Origin: Areca catechu
Lineage: Eukaryota; Streptophyta; Magnoliopsida; Arecales; Arecaceae
NCBI GenBank assembly: GCA_021397845.1
Contig: JAHSVC010000031.1
Span: 2,356,001-2,420,000, forward strand
Reading direction: 5' to 3'
Length of the DNA stretch: 64,000 bases
In this document: one piece after another, positions 1-10,501 of the stretch
Numbering within the stretch: the stretch's first letter is position 1
Layout of the letters: every line of letters starts with the position of its first letter
Notes under the pieces: model-generated
Databases searched by the model: none
Told to the model about the DNA's origin: nothing
What the model saw: the letters and a program-made list of their open reading frames with translations, nothing else
Translations under genes and position numbers: made by a program

Positions 1-2340
1 CACTTTGGTTTGCCTTATTTGGAGTTCGAGGAAGAAATTTAGTTCTCCCATACATGCTCATCTCGAACTCACCCTGCATTACTTGCAAATCTTGACAAAG
101 AGATTTATTAGTATTACCAATATTATAATCATCTACATAGATTTGTACTACTAAGAGATCATCATTCCTTTTCTTTAAAAATAGTTTTATCTACATTACC
201 TCTAGTGAAATCATTTTTCAGCAAAAGGAGCTTAAACGATCATACCAGCTCTTGGAGCTTGTTTTAATCCGTATAAAGCTTTATGAGTTTATAAACATGA
301 TTTGGAAATTCCAGAATTTTCAAAACCAGGAGGTTGCTCAACATAAACTTCTTCTTCAATTAATCCATTTAAAAAGCACTTTTAACATCCATTTGATATA
401 GTTTAAAATTCATGAAGCAAGCAAAACCAACAATAGCCTAATTGCCTCAGTCTACCACAGGAGCAAAGGTTTCATCAAAATCTATCCCTTCCACCTGATT
501 GTATCCTTTGGCAACTAGTCTAGCCTTATTTCTAGTTACTATTCCATTTTCATCAAGTTTATTTCGAAAAACCCATTTTTTATCATAATTGAAGTGTTTG
601 AAGGCCTATCTACTAATGTCCAAACATTATCCTTTCAAATTGATTAAGTTCATCTTGCATAGCATTTATCCAATTAATATCACATTCAGCTTCACAATAG
701 TTTTAGGTTCAAATTGAGGCACAAAAGTTAAGTAATTACAGATATTTCTAAGGGATGATCGGGTACTTACACCTTTAGATGGATCACCTATAATTAGTTT
801 CTTTTGGGTGTCCATGAGCATACCTCAATTCTTTTGGTAACGGATCAATAGTTGATGTATTTTCACACCTTGTGCTTGATCTCCTTCAGTGTTTTGATCA
901 TCGTTCTGTTCCTTGGTAAGCCCTTCATTGTTGTTTATTTCTTCAGTTTTCTTTCTTTCTGTTTCATCAGAAAGTACATCTTCTTTTCTTGTAGATTTTT
1001 GTTGGTTCATCAAATACTACATGTATGGATTCTTCAACAACAAGTGTTCTTCTGTTGAAGACCCTGTATGCCTTAATAGATATGGAGTAGCCTAGAAAGA
1101 CTCCCTCATCTGATTTGGCATCAAATTTACTCAAATAATCTTCACCATTGTTTAAGATGAAACAACGGCATCCAAAATATGAAAAACGAATTGAGGGTTT
1201 TCTACCCTTCCAAAGCTCATAAGTTGTTTTCTTTAAAATCGGTCGAATAAAACACGATTTAAAAACATAGCATTAGTATTTATGGCATCCGTCCAAAAAT
1301 ATCTAGGTAAATCATTTTCACAAAGCATGGTGCGTGCCATTTCTTCAAGAGTTTATTTTTTCTTTCTACTATCCCATTTTGTTGAGGTGTCCTAGGTGCA
1401 GAAAAATTATGATGAATTCCATTTTCAACAAAATTTATCAAATCGGCATTTTCAACTCGGTTCCATGATCACTTCTCAAACATATTATTGAAACACCTTT
1501 TTCATTCAAAACTCTTTTATGAAATCTAATAATTCAGAAAAAGTTTCATCTTTATGTGCTAAAACATGACCCATGTAAATCATGAGAAATCATCTACAAT
1601 GACTGGACCATACTTCTTACCTCCCAAACTAGATGTTCTAGTTGGCCCAAAGAGGTCCATGTGAAGCAATTCCAAAGGTCTAGATGTAGAGATTACTCCT
1701 TTTGGTTTGAAAGAGGATTTTGTTTGTTTTCCATGTTGACATGCACTGTAAATCTTATCTTTTTCAAAATTGAGTTTAGGCAAATCCTTTACCAATTCAT
1801 TTTGCTAAGTTTTGAAATTAAATGCATGCTTGCATGTTCTAGTCTACGATGCCAAGGCTAGCTAGTTTCATCGATCTTGGCTTCCATTGCCACTAGGCAT
1901 TGACCTTTTTGAATAGGGAGATCATCAAGATCAACCATATAAATATAGCCATGCCTATGACAATGAACTTGATGCCATTGTCATCTAGACTAGAAACAAT
2001 GCACAAAGAAGTTCAAAAACAACTTTAAAATTTTTGTCACGAAACTGACTAATGCTAAGCAGTTATGTTTAAACCATCAACATATAATACATTATCAATA
2101 TAGAGGTAGGGGTGATATGGGTTTTACCAATATCGATAATTTTATCCTTTCCATTATCACCAAAAGTTACATTGCCACCATTTTGATATGTGAGTGATGA
2201 GAACTGCTCCACATCTCCTGTCATATGCATTGAGCAACCGCTATCAAGATACCACATCCTTTTCTTATTGGTTGCAAGGCATACCTGCAATAAAGATCAA
2301 GTGGAGACTTTAGGTACCGCCATCTTGGGTCCTTTTTGGT
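1..2340 (-). pseudogene. Element A pol: protease, integrase, RT (partial, frameshifted)
   Basis: Copia-order polyprotein read right to left. Protease comes first (WYLDSGCSMHMTGD, about 2200-2260, active site DSG). Integrase follows (CQHGKQTKSSFK and ELLHMDLFGP near 1640-1760, RSDHGTE near 1460, EEMARTML near 1330), then its C-terminal region and RT (MDVKSAF near 380, YVDD at 128-139, EFEMSM near 65). The RT end and RNase H lie outside the window. Frames change several times: a base is missing after SAF, and the D-H-G-T-E region of integrase is shifted. No functional product is expected. The wording of the motifs resembles SIRE-type plant copia elements; that clade call is from memory of the family and is tentative. 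Confidence 0.85.
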
Positions 2341-2401
2341 TAGTGGCATTGGTTCCTTTTGGAACCCAAACTTTCTTAGTGTTATTTAACTTTCTTTTGT
2401 T

Positions 2402-3988
2402 GCACATATAAGATTTATGTCCTTTGATACCACAAGTAAAGCAAAGTATGGATGAAGATGCAGGCACAAAAATTTTTTAAAGAGTTTTTTGTTTTTTGTG
2501 AGTTCTGAATCCTAATCCTGCTTTGTCAAATACTGCTCTTTGGTTATTTTAGAGTAAATTTAATTTTTCAGAACTGTAAGTAAATTTTTTTACAAAAGGT
2601 TTTAGTTTTTTAATTTCTTCTTTATATCTTTTGTTTTCATTTAATTTTCTTTGCTTTGTTTTGAAAAATATTTATTTGAAAGCAAGTCACTTTTCTTTTT
2701 AAAGATATCCTTTTATTTTTCAAGTGCCATAATCTTATCATTTAAGTTTTTATTTTGTATAGGAGGCATTCATTTTTATTTGAAAGGTTGTTATTTTTTT
2801 GGCTAGATCTAAATTTTGCTTCTTTAAATCTTTATGTTTTGATTTTAACTTTTGAAATTCTATGACTAGTTCTTCAAAACTTCATGAAGCTCATCAAAAG
2901 TAAATTAATTTTTGATTTCGGAACATACCTCATCATGATCGACTATCAGACAGAAGTTTGCTACCTCCTGTTTTTCTTCCTCAGAACTGGAGTCTTCACT
3001 TTCACTCCAGGTTGCCATCATGGCTTTCTTTCTCAATTTTCTTCTGCTTTTCTTTAACAAGGGGCAATGTACCTTGAATGCCCGGGTTTTTTGCACTCAA
3101 AACACGTAGGCTGCTCCTTCTCCTTTTCTTTATCCTTCTCTTTACTCGGCTCACCTTTCAGAGGTTTCTTTTTGTAGTTGAACTTTTTCTTCCTCATGAA
3201 CCTTCTGAATTTCTTTGCTAACAGAGCCGTCTCATCTTCTTCATCATCTTCTTTGGAGTCTTTGCTTGAGTCCTCTATAGTAGTAGATTTGAATGCGATT
3301 GTCTTCTTCTTTTTATCGACCTCTCCATTCTTTTGTTTGTGGGAGAGCTCAAAAGTCATTAAAGAGCCCAGCAGTTGTTCCAGTGAGAGAGTGTTGACAT
3401 CCTTAGCTTCTTCAATAGCATTGAACTTTGCATCGCATGAAGTTGGTAGAGACCTGAGAAGTTTATTCACAAGTTCACCGTTAGAAATTATTTTTCCTAG
3501 GCTTCTCATGCCATTCACAATGTTTGTGAACCTAGTATATATTTCACTGATAGATTTAGTAGTTCCATTTTAAACATTTCATATGTGTGAATTAGCATGT
3601 TGACCTTGGTGGTTTTCACTTGGTGTGTACCCTCATGGGTAACCTCAAGTTTATCCCAAATCTCCTTGGCGGAGAGACAATTTGATATTCTATTAAATTT
3701 ACTTGGATCAAGAGAACAAAATAAAAGGTTCATTGCCTTAGCATTAAGCTCGATTTGCTTAATGTCATTCTCATCCCAATCATCTTCCATTTTTTGAGTG
3801 AGAATGCCATTAATCATCATTGTAGGCTGATGAGGACCTTTTACAATTGTCCTCCATAAATTATAATCAAGAGCTTGAATAAATATGCGCATGCGTGTCT
3901 TCCAGTATGTGTAATTTGTGCCATTAAAAAGTGGGGGTCGATTTGAAGCTTGACCTTCAACAATACCCATTCCTATTGGGGCTGCCAT
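2402..3988 (-). pseudogene. Element A gag with two zinc knuckles and a coiled coil (frameshifted)
   Basis: Start codon at 3988 (MAAPIGMGIVEG), only 58 bp past the primer-binding site. The N-terminal part (NRPPLFNGTNYTYWKTRMRI) is the typical plant copia gag/UBN2 region. A frameshift near 3570 moves the reading into a second frame (3518-3054). There a Lys/Glu-rich linker precedes a zinc knuckle (CFECKKPG..., near 3100) that is itself split by another frameshift. An acidic serine stretch (SESEDSSSEEE) and a charged coiled-coil-like region (about 2760-2890) follow. A second, intact CX2CX4HX4C knuckle (CFTCGIKGHKSYMC) lies at 2402-2443, just before protease. Long gags with a coiled coil and two knuckles fit SIRE-like elements. 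The order of domains is visible; the clade is inferred. Confidence 0.8.
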
Positions 3989-4032
3989 GATCTTTTACTC
4001 AAGACCTTGGACCTTCAAGAGAGTACCGGTGC

Positions 4033-4044
4033 TCTGATACCACT
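4033..4044 (-). other. Primer-binding site of element A
   Basis: On the minus strand this reads TGGTATCAGAGC, complementary to the 3' end of plant initiator-Met tRNA. It lies two bases inside the 5' LTR end at 4047. It fixes the element's orientation and the LTR boundary. Confidence 0.9.
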
Positions 4045-4046
4045 TG

Positions 4047-5485
4047 TTGCCCAGAAATGGAGCCCATGAGGGGGGTTAATTTGGTCTTTTAAAAATTTAG
4101 ACAATAATAGAAGGATTAGTGGTGCTTGTGAACAATGATAAATTTAATGCAAGATGTTAGCAAAATTAAAGAGCAAGAGAGGAAAAGAGTAATCACACTC
4201 AAACCAAGGTTTATAGTGGTTCGGTGCAAACCTAGCACCTACATCCACTCCCCAAGCCACCCTTGGGAATTTCACTATAATCCAAACTAGATTACAGTCG
4301 ACTTGTTTTTCATAAGGCTCACAAGTCAAACCTAAGTTGGTTTTGTCACTTAGGCTTACCAACAAACCTTAACACTTGTTTTATCTTCGGGCTCACAAGT
4401 TAACCCTAGTTTGTTTTATCCCTTTGGCTCATCAACAAACCACAATAACCTTCTTTCAAGACACCCTTGAAAGCAAGGTCAAATCATAATAAAAATAGAT
4501 ATACAATTTAAAACTACAACAAACTCTCTTCAAGAGTAGATTGGAATCTTTGAAGCTCAAGTGGATGCTTTTTCTTCACTCTTCCTTGGAATCTCCTTCA
4601 AGATGCCTCTTTTGGAATGAAATAAGGATGAGCTAGTAGGCTTTTCAAGGAATCAAACTATAAGAGGCTTTTGATGTGAAGTATTTGGGAGAATATTGGC
4701 TTTTTGGCTTTTGAGTAGACTTGAATGCACTTCAATACACTTCTCTTCACTATTCTTTCTTTAAATGAGGTTGGTGGAGGTTAAATACACCAAGAACCAT
4801 CCAAAAAATGGTTTGTGACCGTTGGAAATAGTCGTTTGGAGCTTGAAAAGCAAGTTCTGCAAGCCAGAAAAATAGATCCGTTAGAGCTGTCAGGCTGCAA
4901 GTGTCGACACTTGGCTATCAGGTGTCGACACTTAGCTGTCAGGTGTCGACACTTGATCTCTGGGTGTCGACACTTGAACATTCAAGTGTCGACACTTGAT
5001 GCACAGGTGTCGACACTTGACATAAAAATCCTCAATATAACAAAGTTCTGTATTTCAAAATTCTCAGGCCTTGAGTCGACACTTGGAACCTAAGTGTCAA
5101 CACTTGGTATCGATACTTGACTATAGGTGTCGACACTTGGCATGCCAAGGATTTTGTCTGTGCCAAATGCTGAAGTGTAGACACTTGACTGTCCAGGTGT
5201 CGACACTTGAGATTGAAAAATCTCAGATTCAAGTGTAAATGCCTTGAAAACATAAATATAATTCTTGAATGCATAAACACTTAATATTTAAACATTTTGA
5301 TGCCCTTTTTCAATGAAGAGGATGCCGGATTTGTGAGAATTGCTCCATGCCATTATGCCATACACCATAAGTTTTTGAGATTTTGAGGTGCTTTCTTCCT
5401 GAAAACTCATAACTTGAAATCCTCAATAGAATACAAATGCACTCAATGTTTTGTTATTCATCAAAATCACTGGGTGGAGCCAACA
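4047..5485 (-). repeat. 5' LTR of element A
   Basis: On the plus strand the LTR begins TGTTG and ends CAACA, a perfect 5-bp terminal inverted repeat, directly beside the primer-binding site. Its length is 1439 bp. On the minus strand a TATA-like TGTATTTAACC lies near 4780. The palindrome array at 4901-5206 lies upstream of it, which is the U3 position. The partner 3' LTR is outside the window, so the TSD (predicted AGCTT, 5486-5490) cannot be confirmed. Confidence 0.8.
4901..5206. repeat. Array of twelve GTGTCGACAC palindromes, mostly 21 bp apart
   Basis: Copies of GTGTCGACAC, usually followed by TTG, start at 4901, 4922, 4943, 4964, 4986, 5007, 5073, 5094, 5107, 5127, 5175 and 5197. The ones at 5073, 5094, 5107 and 5175 are variants (GAGTCGACAC, GTGTCAACAC, GTATCGATAC, GTGTAGACAC). 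Six in a row have start-to-start distances of 21, 21, 21, 22 and 21 bp. The fullest form, CAAGTGTCGACACTTG, is a perfect 16-bp palindrome. The short sequences between repeats differ from each other, so the palindrome itself appears to be the conserved part. Confidence 0.9.
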
Positions 5486-5796
5486 AGCTTCGTGTGGATA
5501 ACAATAAGGTCGAGCGATTACGCAGCTCTGACAGAATCCCATTTTTTTAGTAGCAAATATACTGCTTTTCAGAGCAGTCTCGAATATTGATCCAGGTAAG
5601 TATTTTATACTTAAAATAATTTTTTTTAGATCTGATTTTTCTCATTGTTGCAGCATGATAAGAATTTATGTTAAATAAATTAGATTTATTTATGAATTGC
5701 ATAATAAGATATAAATTATGTTTATATCTGCTTCTGCTGTGACAAGCTGTTGATGCCAGTTCGATTGCAATTTTCTATTCCTGGGAGAAAACAATA
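5486..5796 (+). repeat. 3' end of a family C LTR (host of element A)
   Basis: Matches the last 315 bp or so of the C LTR at 61180-61497, including AGCTTC.TGTGGATA, AAGTAAGTATTTTAT-like sequence, GTTTATATCTGCTTC and CCTGGGAGAAAAC. No primer-binding site follows, so this is a 3' LTR or a solo LTR. It is cut on its left by element A. The predicted TSD would be GACTC (5797-5801). Confidence 0.75.
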
Positions 5797-6888
5797 GACT
5801 CATCTATGAGTCTACTCATCTGTGAGTTAACTCATCTATAAGTTGACTTATTAGTTGTGGTAAAAAATTCACAATCATTAGCAAATTATAAAAGGATTAA
5901 TTAGTAATTAGATCGCTAATCAGTTTAATTTGATTGAACAATGAGGTTTAGATCAAGTCTAATCGAATTAGATTCAATTAGGTTTGACCTAATTAAGTTA
6001 TAAGATAACTTAATCATTAAGGGAGTTTATATCCTAATTAGATGAGGACTTGGGCTTAAATAATTTCTAATTAGATTAGGATTTAAAAAAGAGATTAGGT
6101 TTCTAATTTGATTTGGTTCAATCATCCCTTGGGTCTAACCAAATGAGATTTGGATTGAGTTCAATTTCATCAATTTAGAGTCTAAATTGGTTTGGACTTC
6201 TTCCTAGCGCCTAAGTCCATTGCACCATGCATTGGACCATGCAATTCAGATTTTGCATGATGTTTTCCCATGCATGAAGAAGCCTTCTTGTCCCTTCTTA
6301 TTGCCAAATTGGTTGGGATAAAGTTGCATTTAAATTCAACTTTAATTTTGAAGTCAAGTAGCTAGTTTTGAACTTAAATTGAAAACTAATCTTATCTTTA
6401 TCCCATCCTATGGCTTTGGATGCCATCTTTTAATCTAATTGAAAAGATGGCATGTGAGAGGTATTAGCGTAGTTCTTCACCAAGAGAAAAAAGTGGGGCA
6501 TTGGGTTTTCAAGGCATGAGAAAAATCTGAGTGGGCATGTGGCATTTGCCATGGGATTCCTAGGTATTATCTAGGTTTTTTGAGAAGAAGAAAGAGAGGA
6601 TGTCTGAGACTTTTCTTCTAATTTTTTTCTCTACCTCATCATCTCCTCCTTGCCATCCTTCTTTTTACCCTAGAGGGTCCTAGTAATCTGAAGAAAGAGT
6701 TTCGATTAGCTATCAAAGTTCTCTTCAAGGAGCTAACACTCCAGGGAGATCGATCAAATCGAGACTTCATGTGGATGTCTTGGAGAGGCTATACACTAAT
6801 ATGGCTTGAAGACCTAAATCAATGGAAATCAACTATGACGATCTTCGACCCATGTACAGGTATTGAGTTCTGACTCATATATTGCAAA
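5797..6888. other. AT-rich LTR-like remnant (G), no gene
   Basis: No convincing reading frame. The stretch has an LTR-like layout: an AT-rich part with repeated TAATTAGAT words, then a purine/pyrimidine-mixed part, then CTTCATGTGGATG and ACAGGTATTGAG near 6770-6865, resembling the R/U5 of the other LTRs here. It begins with short inverted repeats (AGACTCATCTATGAGTCT, an 8-bp stem, near 5796). It continues at 43535 once the composite element and one TSD are removed. Confidence 0.45.
6884..6888. repeat. Left TSD (GCAAA) of the B composite
   Basis: GCAAA directly precedes the TG of the first B LTR. The same five bases follow the last B LTR at 43530-43534, showing that 6889-43529 derives from one original insertion. 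Confidence 0.9.
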
Positions 6889-8575
6889 TGAAAGATTGTG
6901 CCCTGAAAGCCAATTGAAATATTGTATTTTAAACCCAAAATCAATGAATTGACATTTTTTTTATAATAAATGCATTATTTTCATCATACGCTGTGTCTTT
7001 ATGATTTTATGATGAACCCCATAGATTAGGGCTATGGTTCTAGGGTTATGATGAGATCATACCAGTAAGACCTAAAGCCTTAAAACCCTAATCTAAAATA
7101 TTCCTGGTCAATGGGACATTGAGTTGGGGATCAATGTTTCCGGCAATACCAGCACATCCTATATATGCTTTGTGATAAGGGTGACTGATCTCACAGTCAC
7201 TTGTGTTTGACACTAATACTAGGATGTGAGTGTTCATTAGAGAATGAGTTCACTGAATTGATCCAGATTGAGAATATCTAATGGAACCTTATCTATTTTT
7301 CAATATATAATTCTCATTGTGGGAGTAGTGCATGTGGTCCTTTGACCTGAGACTACCATAGAACCTTATATATATGAATTCATACTTTGGTTCGCAATCA
7401 ATCATGACACTGAGTCATGCACGAGGTGATACTGTTTTGGTGGATTGTATATGGAGGTTGTGAGTAGGTCAACAAGGAATTGATCAGCCCTAGTAAGAGG
7501 GAATTGCATCCAGCTAATTTCAAATGATGGATTCAGAAATCTTTGATCAAAGTATGGACATTAGAGTTATTTTCTAATGGTTCATTAATGAATCATCATT
7601 ATAAAGATTGAGCTAGGGATGAATATGAAATTGGATTTGACAAGTATCCATATTCATAATCATATTCGGGATGCAAGTTGATCAAAAGACTGAATTGCCG
7701 GTAACTCACCACTGAAGGGTATTTTGGTAATTCCACCAAAATTCCACATCTTCCGGGTAGACATGATACATTGCTAGACGTCAATCTTGTCTTGTAGGTA
7801 TATGATTGAGTTATGGTAATTCAATCAGTTAATTAGAATTAGATTCTAATTGACCGAGTCGAGCTAGTTTGAGTTGACCTAAATCGGCTTAGTTGAGATC
7901 TAACCGAATTAAGTCAATAGCACTCGGACCTACTGCTGGCTAGGTGTGAAACCCAATGGTTCACACACAAAAGAAATTGATGAAGGATTAATTTTGGAAT
8001 TAAATCATGTTTGCAGGATAAACACACTAGCATGTGTTGTAGACCAAATTTCTATTCGAATCATATTCGAATTTGGTTCCAAATGGGCTTTATTGGGTTC
8101 TAATTGAACCAGATTAAGGTCTAATTTAATTTTAGGATATTGGGCAAACCCATGGCTGAACCCAAGTGAATTAAGTTCACTGAGACCCTCTCTCCAAGCC
8201 ACCCTCTCCCTTTCTCACCCCGCGTGCGCCAAGAAGAAGAGTCCACGCACGTGGACTCCTCTTCATGCACGTGAGAAAAAATACCATCGGAGAAAATCTA
8301 AAAAAGGGGCGATTCGGATCCTTGTCTGATGCCCTTGGATCTGGATCTGAGGGCCAGAAAAAATTAAGAAAAAGATCCATCGCTTTTCGATCGCAAATCC
8401 GTCTCCAAAAGTCGCGATTCTTCCTGAAGTTTTTTCGAGAGTCCTCCTCATCGGAAAAACGAAAATTAAATCGGAGAATCATGATTTTGGTTGAGGGGAC
8501 GCGGGAGGAATGATGGATCATGATTCTTGGGGTTTCATAGGGTTGCGTTGTTTGAGAAGACGCCCCTCTGAGATC

Positions 8576-8583
8576 TATAAATA
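8576..8583 (+). promoter_or_regulatory. TATA box of B LTR1
   Basis: TATAAATAGGG, conserved in all nine B LTRs: 15075, 22583, 25949, 29301, 32699, 36083, 39469 and 42864 for LTR2-LTR9. Transcription would be expected to start about 30 bp downstream, marking the U3/R boundary. Confidence 0.8.
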
Positions 8584-8837
8584 GGGTTGGGTTCTCGGGG
8601 TTTTCATGTAAGATAATTCAGAGATTAGATTCCTTTTCTTCCTATACAGAATACTCCTTCCCCTTTCTTGTTGGGTATTGTTTCCTTACAGAGATATCTT
8701 CTGTCGAAACTCTGACCCTAAACAAGAATAAGAGGAAGGTCTTGAACGGTAAAGGAAAGAAAAAGGAAAGGATCTATTCTTCTTCTTTTCCTTCTTGAAT
8801 TAAGACTTTGCCTGTCTTAATTTTTCTTCCAATTCGA

Positions 8838-8975
8838 TTCAAGAAAAGGAATTCAAGAAAGGGAATTCTTGAAAAAAAATTCAAGAAGAGGAAAGAAGGA
8901 AGAAAAGAAATTTTCAAGAAAGAAAATTTCAGCCTAAAAGTCCAAGAATTGAATTCTTGAAAAAGAATTCAAGAA
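8838..8975 (+). promoter_or_regulatory. Cluster of seven TTCnnGAA sites in B LTR1
   Basis: TTCAAGAA or TTCTTGAA at 8838, 8852, 8866, 8880, 8913, 8954 and 8968, in a purine-rich block downstream of the TATA box. TTCnnGAA is the dimer core of heat-shock elements. The block recurs in every B LTR with small changes. It may act as a binding cluster, or simply be a low-complexity purine tract; heat response is inference. Confidence 0.5.
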
Positions 8976-9397
8976 AAGGAGCCAAGAACAAGAAATTGTT
9001 GTCTTCATTTTTTTTCTGTGTGGATCACCATTGGAGGGTGAACATTTGGGCACCTGGTGGAGATTCAGAGTTTGGATTTTAGCGATACAGGTTAGTACTT
9101 TAATTTGAGATTAAATCTTATATATACATCTTATATGTTTTAATTCTTTTAAGTAGATCTTGGGTTAAAGGTTTGGTGAAGATTTCATAAAGATAAAAAT
9201 TTTGAAATCTATGTTTCCGCCTTGCCACCGAACCTTACAGTGGTATCAGAGCCTCCTTATTAAGATTAAAATATATCCTTATTTTTAGATGCATATTTAT
9301 ATAAGTTACATATAATGTAGTATATGTTTGATGTAATGTCACCAATTAGGGTTTTCACTCAAACCCTAATTGTTGTAGAGATATGTTTAGAAATCTA

Positions 9398-9473
9398 GTC
9401 ATCATACTGAAATAAGGTTGCCTGGCATAATGGTGGATCCATTATGTGTAAATGGTTGTCCTAGTATGATGAC
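9398..9473 (+). other. Leader stem-loop, copy 1 (O)
   Basis: Outer arms GTCATCATACT (9398-9408) and AGTATGATGAC (9463-9473) pair perfectly over 11 bp. An inner hairpin CATAATGG (9426-9433) / CCATTATG (9439-9446) has an 8-bp stem and 5-nt loop. The same nested pair occurs in element I (15895-15971, 16079-16153) and, on the minus strand, in D (56761-56838). Confidence 0.7.
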
Positions 9474-9588
9474 ACACTAATCACATATTTGTGTTAATTA
9501 TGCATATTTGTTTGATGTATGCCACTAATAAGGTTTTCACTTAAACCTTAATTTGTATAAAGATATTTTAGCCTTCTAGTCATCATAC

Positions 9589-9656
9589 TGAAATAAGGTT
9601 GCCCTGGCATAATAGTGGATCCATTATGTGGTAAATGGTTGTCCTAGTATGATGGC
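9589..9656 (+). other. Leader stem-loop, copy 2 (O)
   Basis: Left arm GTCATCATACT (9589-9599), right arm AGTATGATGGC (9646-9656). The one change from copy 1 still pairs as a G-U wobble in RNA. The inner arms near the GGATCC centre are slightly weakened (CATAATAG). Confidence 0.6.
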
Positions 9657-10018
9657 ACACTATGGCACATATTTGCTAGAATGTGCTTTGTTTTAATAAA
9701 GCCCTCTTTAAAAACATATTAAGTTGTAGTGTCATATACCAAAAGCAAAAATAATCAATATGATTAGTTTATCATTCGGTGTCTAGGAAAAGGGTTCATG
9801 ATCTGTAAAGAGGACGTGGTTTTTAATTGGTTCCGTTGACTGACCTGGCCAATTCTTATTGGTGTCTAAGGAAAGCAACGGGGGGACTCCCACCACTCTT
9901 CCACTTACATGGCCGATAAGATTGACTTAATTATTGATTGATATGCTTAGTGTAATATTCACTACATGTGGCCTTCCTTCATGCCAAGTCATTATTATGT
10001 TATGATCCATATTAGATT

Positions 10019-10316
10019 TGTTGTGTATACACAAGGCCTTTTTTTTTATGGTGACTAACATAATTTGGCTTGGTACATTTGATGTTTATGGAATGATTTA
10101 ATATAATAGTTTGTTGTGTACACACAAGGGTATTATTAATATCATGACTATATAGCAATGAAGGGTCTAACTTAACTAAAATATTATAGTTTGTTGTGTA
10201 CACACAAGGCTATTAATATTTTAGAGGCCAAGATAAGTTGAGAATTGTATGAGTTTTAATTGGAAAGAGTTTTCCTACCTTTAAACTTATATAAGATTTG
10301 TTGTGTACACACAAGG
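10019..10316 (+). repeat. Four TGTGTACACA palindromic repeats in the O leader
   Basis: TTTGTTGTGTACACACAAGG-type motifs at about 10019, 10111, 10191 and 10298. The first has the variant TGTGTATACACA. Element I has four at about 16512, 16606, 16686 and 16793. D has four degenerate ones at about 52155, 52261, 52345 and 52435. Spacing is 80-107 bp. Confidence 0.75.
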
Positions 10317-10501
10317 TCTTTTGTAAGGAATTAGGATCTCAACCCACTAAGAGAACCATTAGGGTTTTCTCAATCATCACATGGAGGGTAATGATGCTTG
10401 ATAAAATAGTGGGAGACATAATAAGTTAAAGTCCTAATTTAATTATGTTTTGTCAACATTGATTGTTTGCTTATGTAATGTTCTTTGTTAATGTAGATTA
10501 A

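Larger units (their letters stand above)
6889..9239 (+). repeat. B LTR1: 5' LTR of outer element O
   Basis: 2351 bp, from TGAAAGATTGTGCCC to CCTTACA, followed by GTGGTATCAGAGCC. It contains a GAGTCCAC/GTGGACTC inverted repeat (8239-8258), TATAAATA (8576-8583) and seven TTCnnGAA sites (8838-8975). The U5 end CACCGAACC is shared only with LTR9. Confidence 0.92.
9240..10501 (+). other. 5' leader of outer element O (PBS to gag)
   Basis: 1262 nt, non-coding. The primer-binding site TGGTATCAGAGCC is at 9241-9253. Two copies of a roughly 180-bp segment follow, each with a large stem-loop (9398-9473 and 9589-9656). Four TGTGTACACA-type palindromes lie at about 10019-10316. The leader ends TTTGTTAATGTAG directly before ATTAAATGG, which resembles a splice acceptor. 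Many upstream ATGs are present. Confidence 0.75.

Noticed and set aside
4901..5206. CRISPR-like regular repeats
   Set aside because: Spacers are only about 5 bp, repeats are palindromic DNA inside an LTR, and the host is a plant. It is not a CRISPR array.
1..5485. Endogenous pararetrovirus or envelope-bearing retrovirus
   Set aside because: Domain order protease-integrase-RT and the initiator-Met primer site with LTR ends fit Ty1/copia. No movement protein, coat protein or envelope was seen.
8177..8521. Reading frames in B LTRs on either strand, repeated in each LTR (for example near 22320, 28870, 32436)
   Set aside because: They lie across U3 and the TATA box, change frame between copies, and recur only because the LTR recurs.
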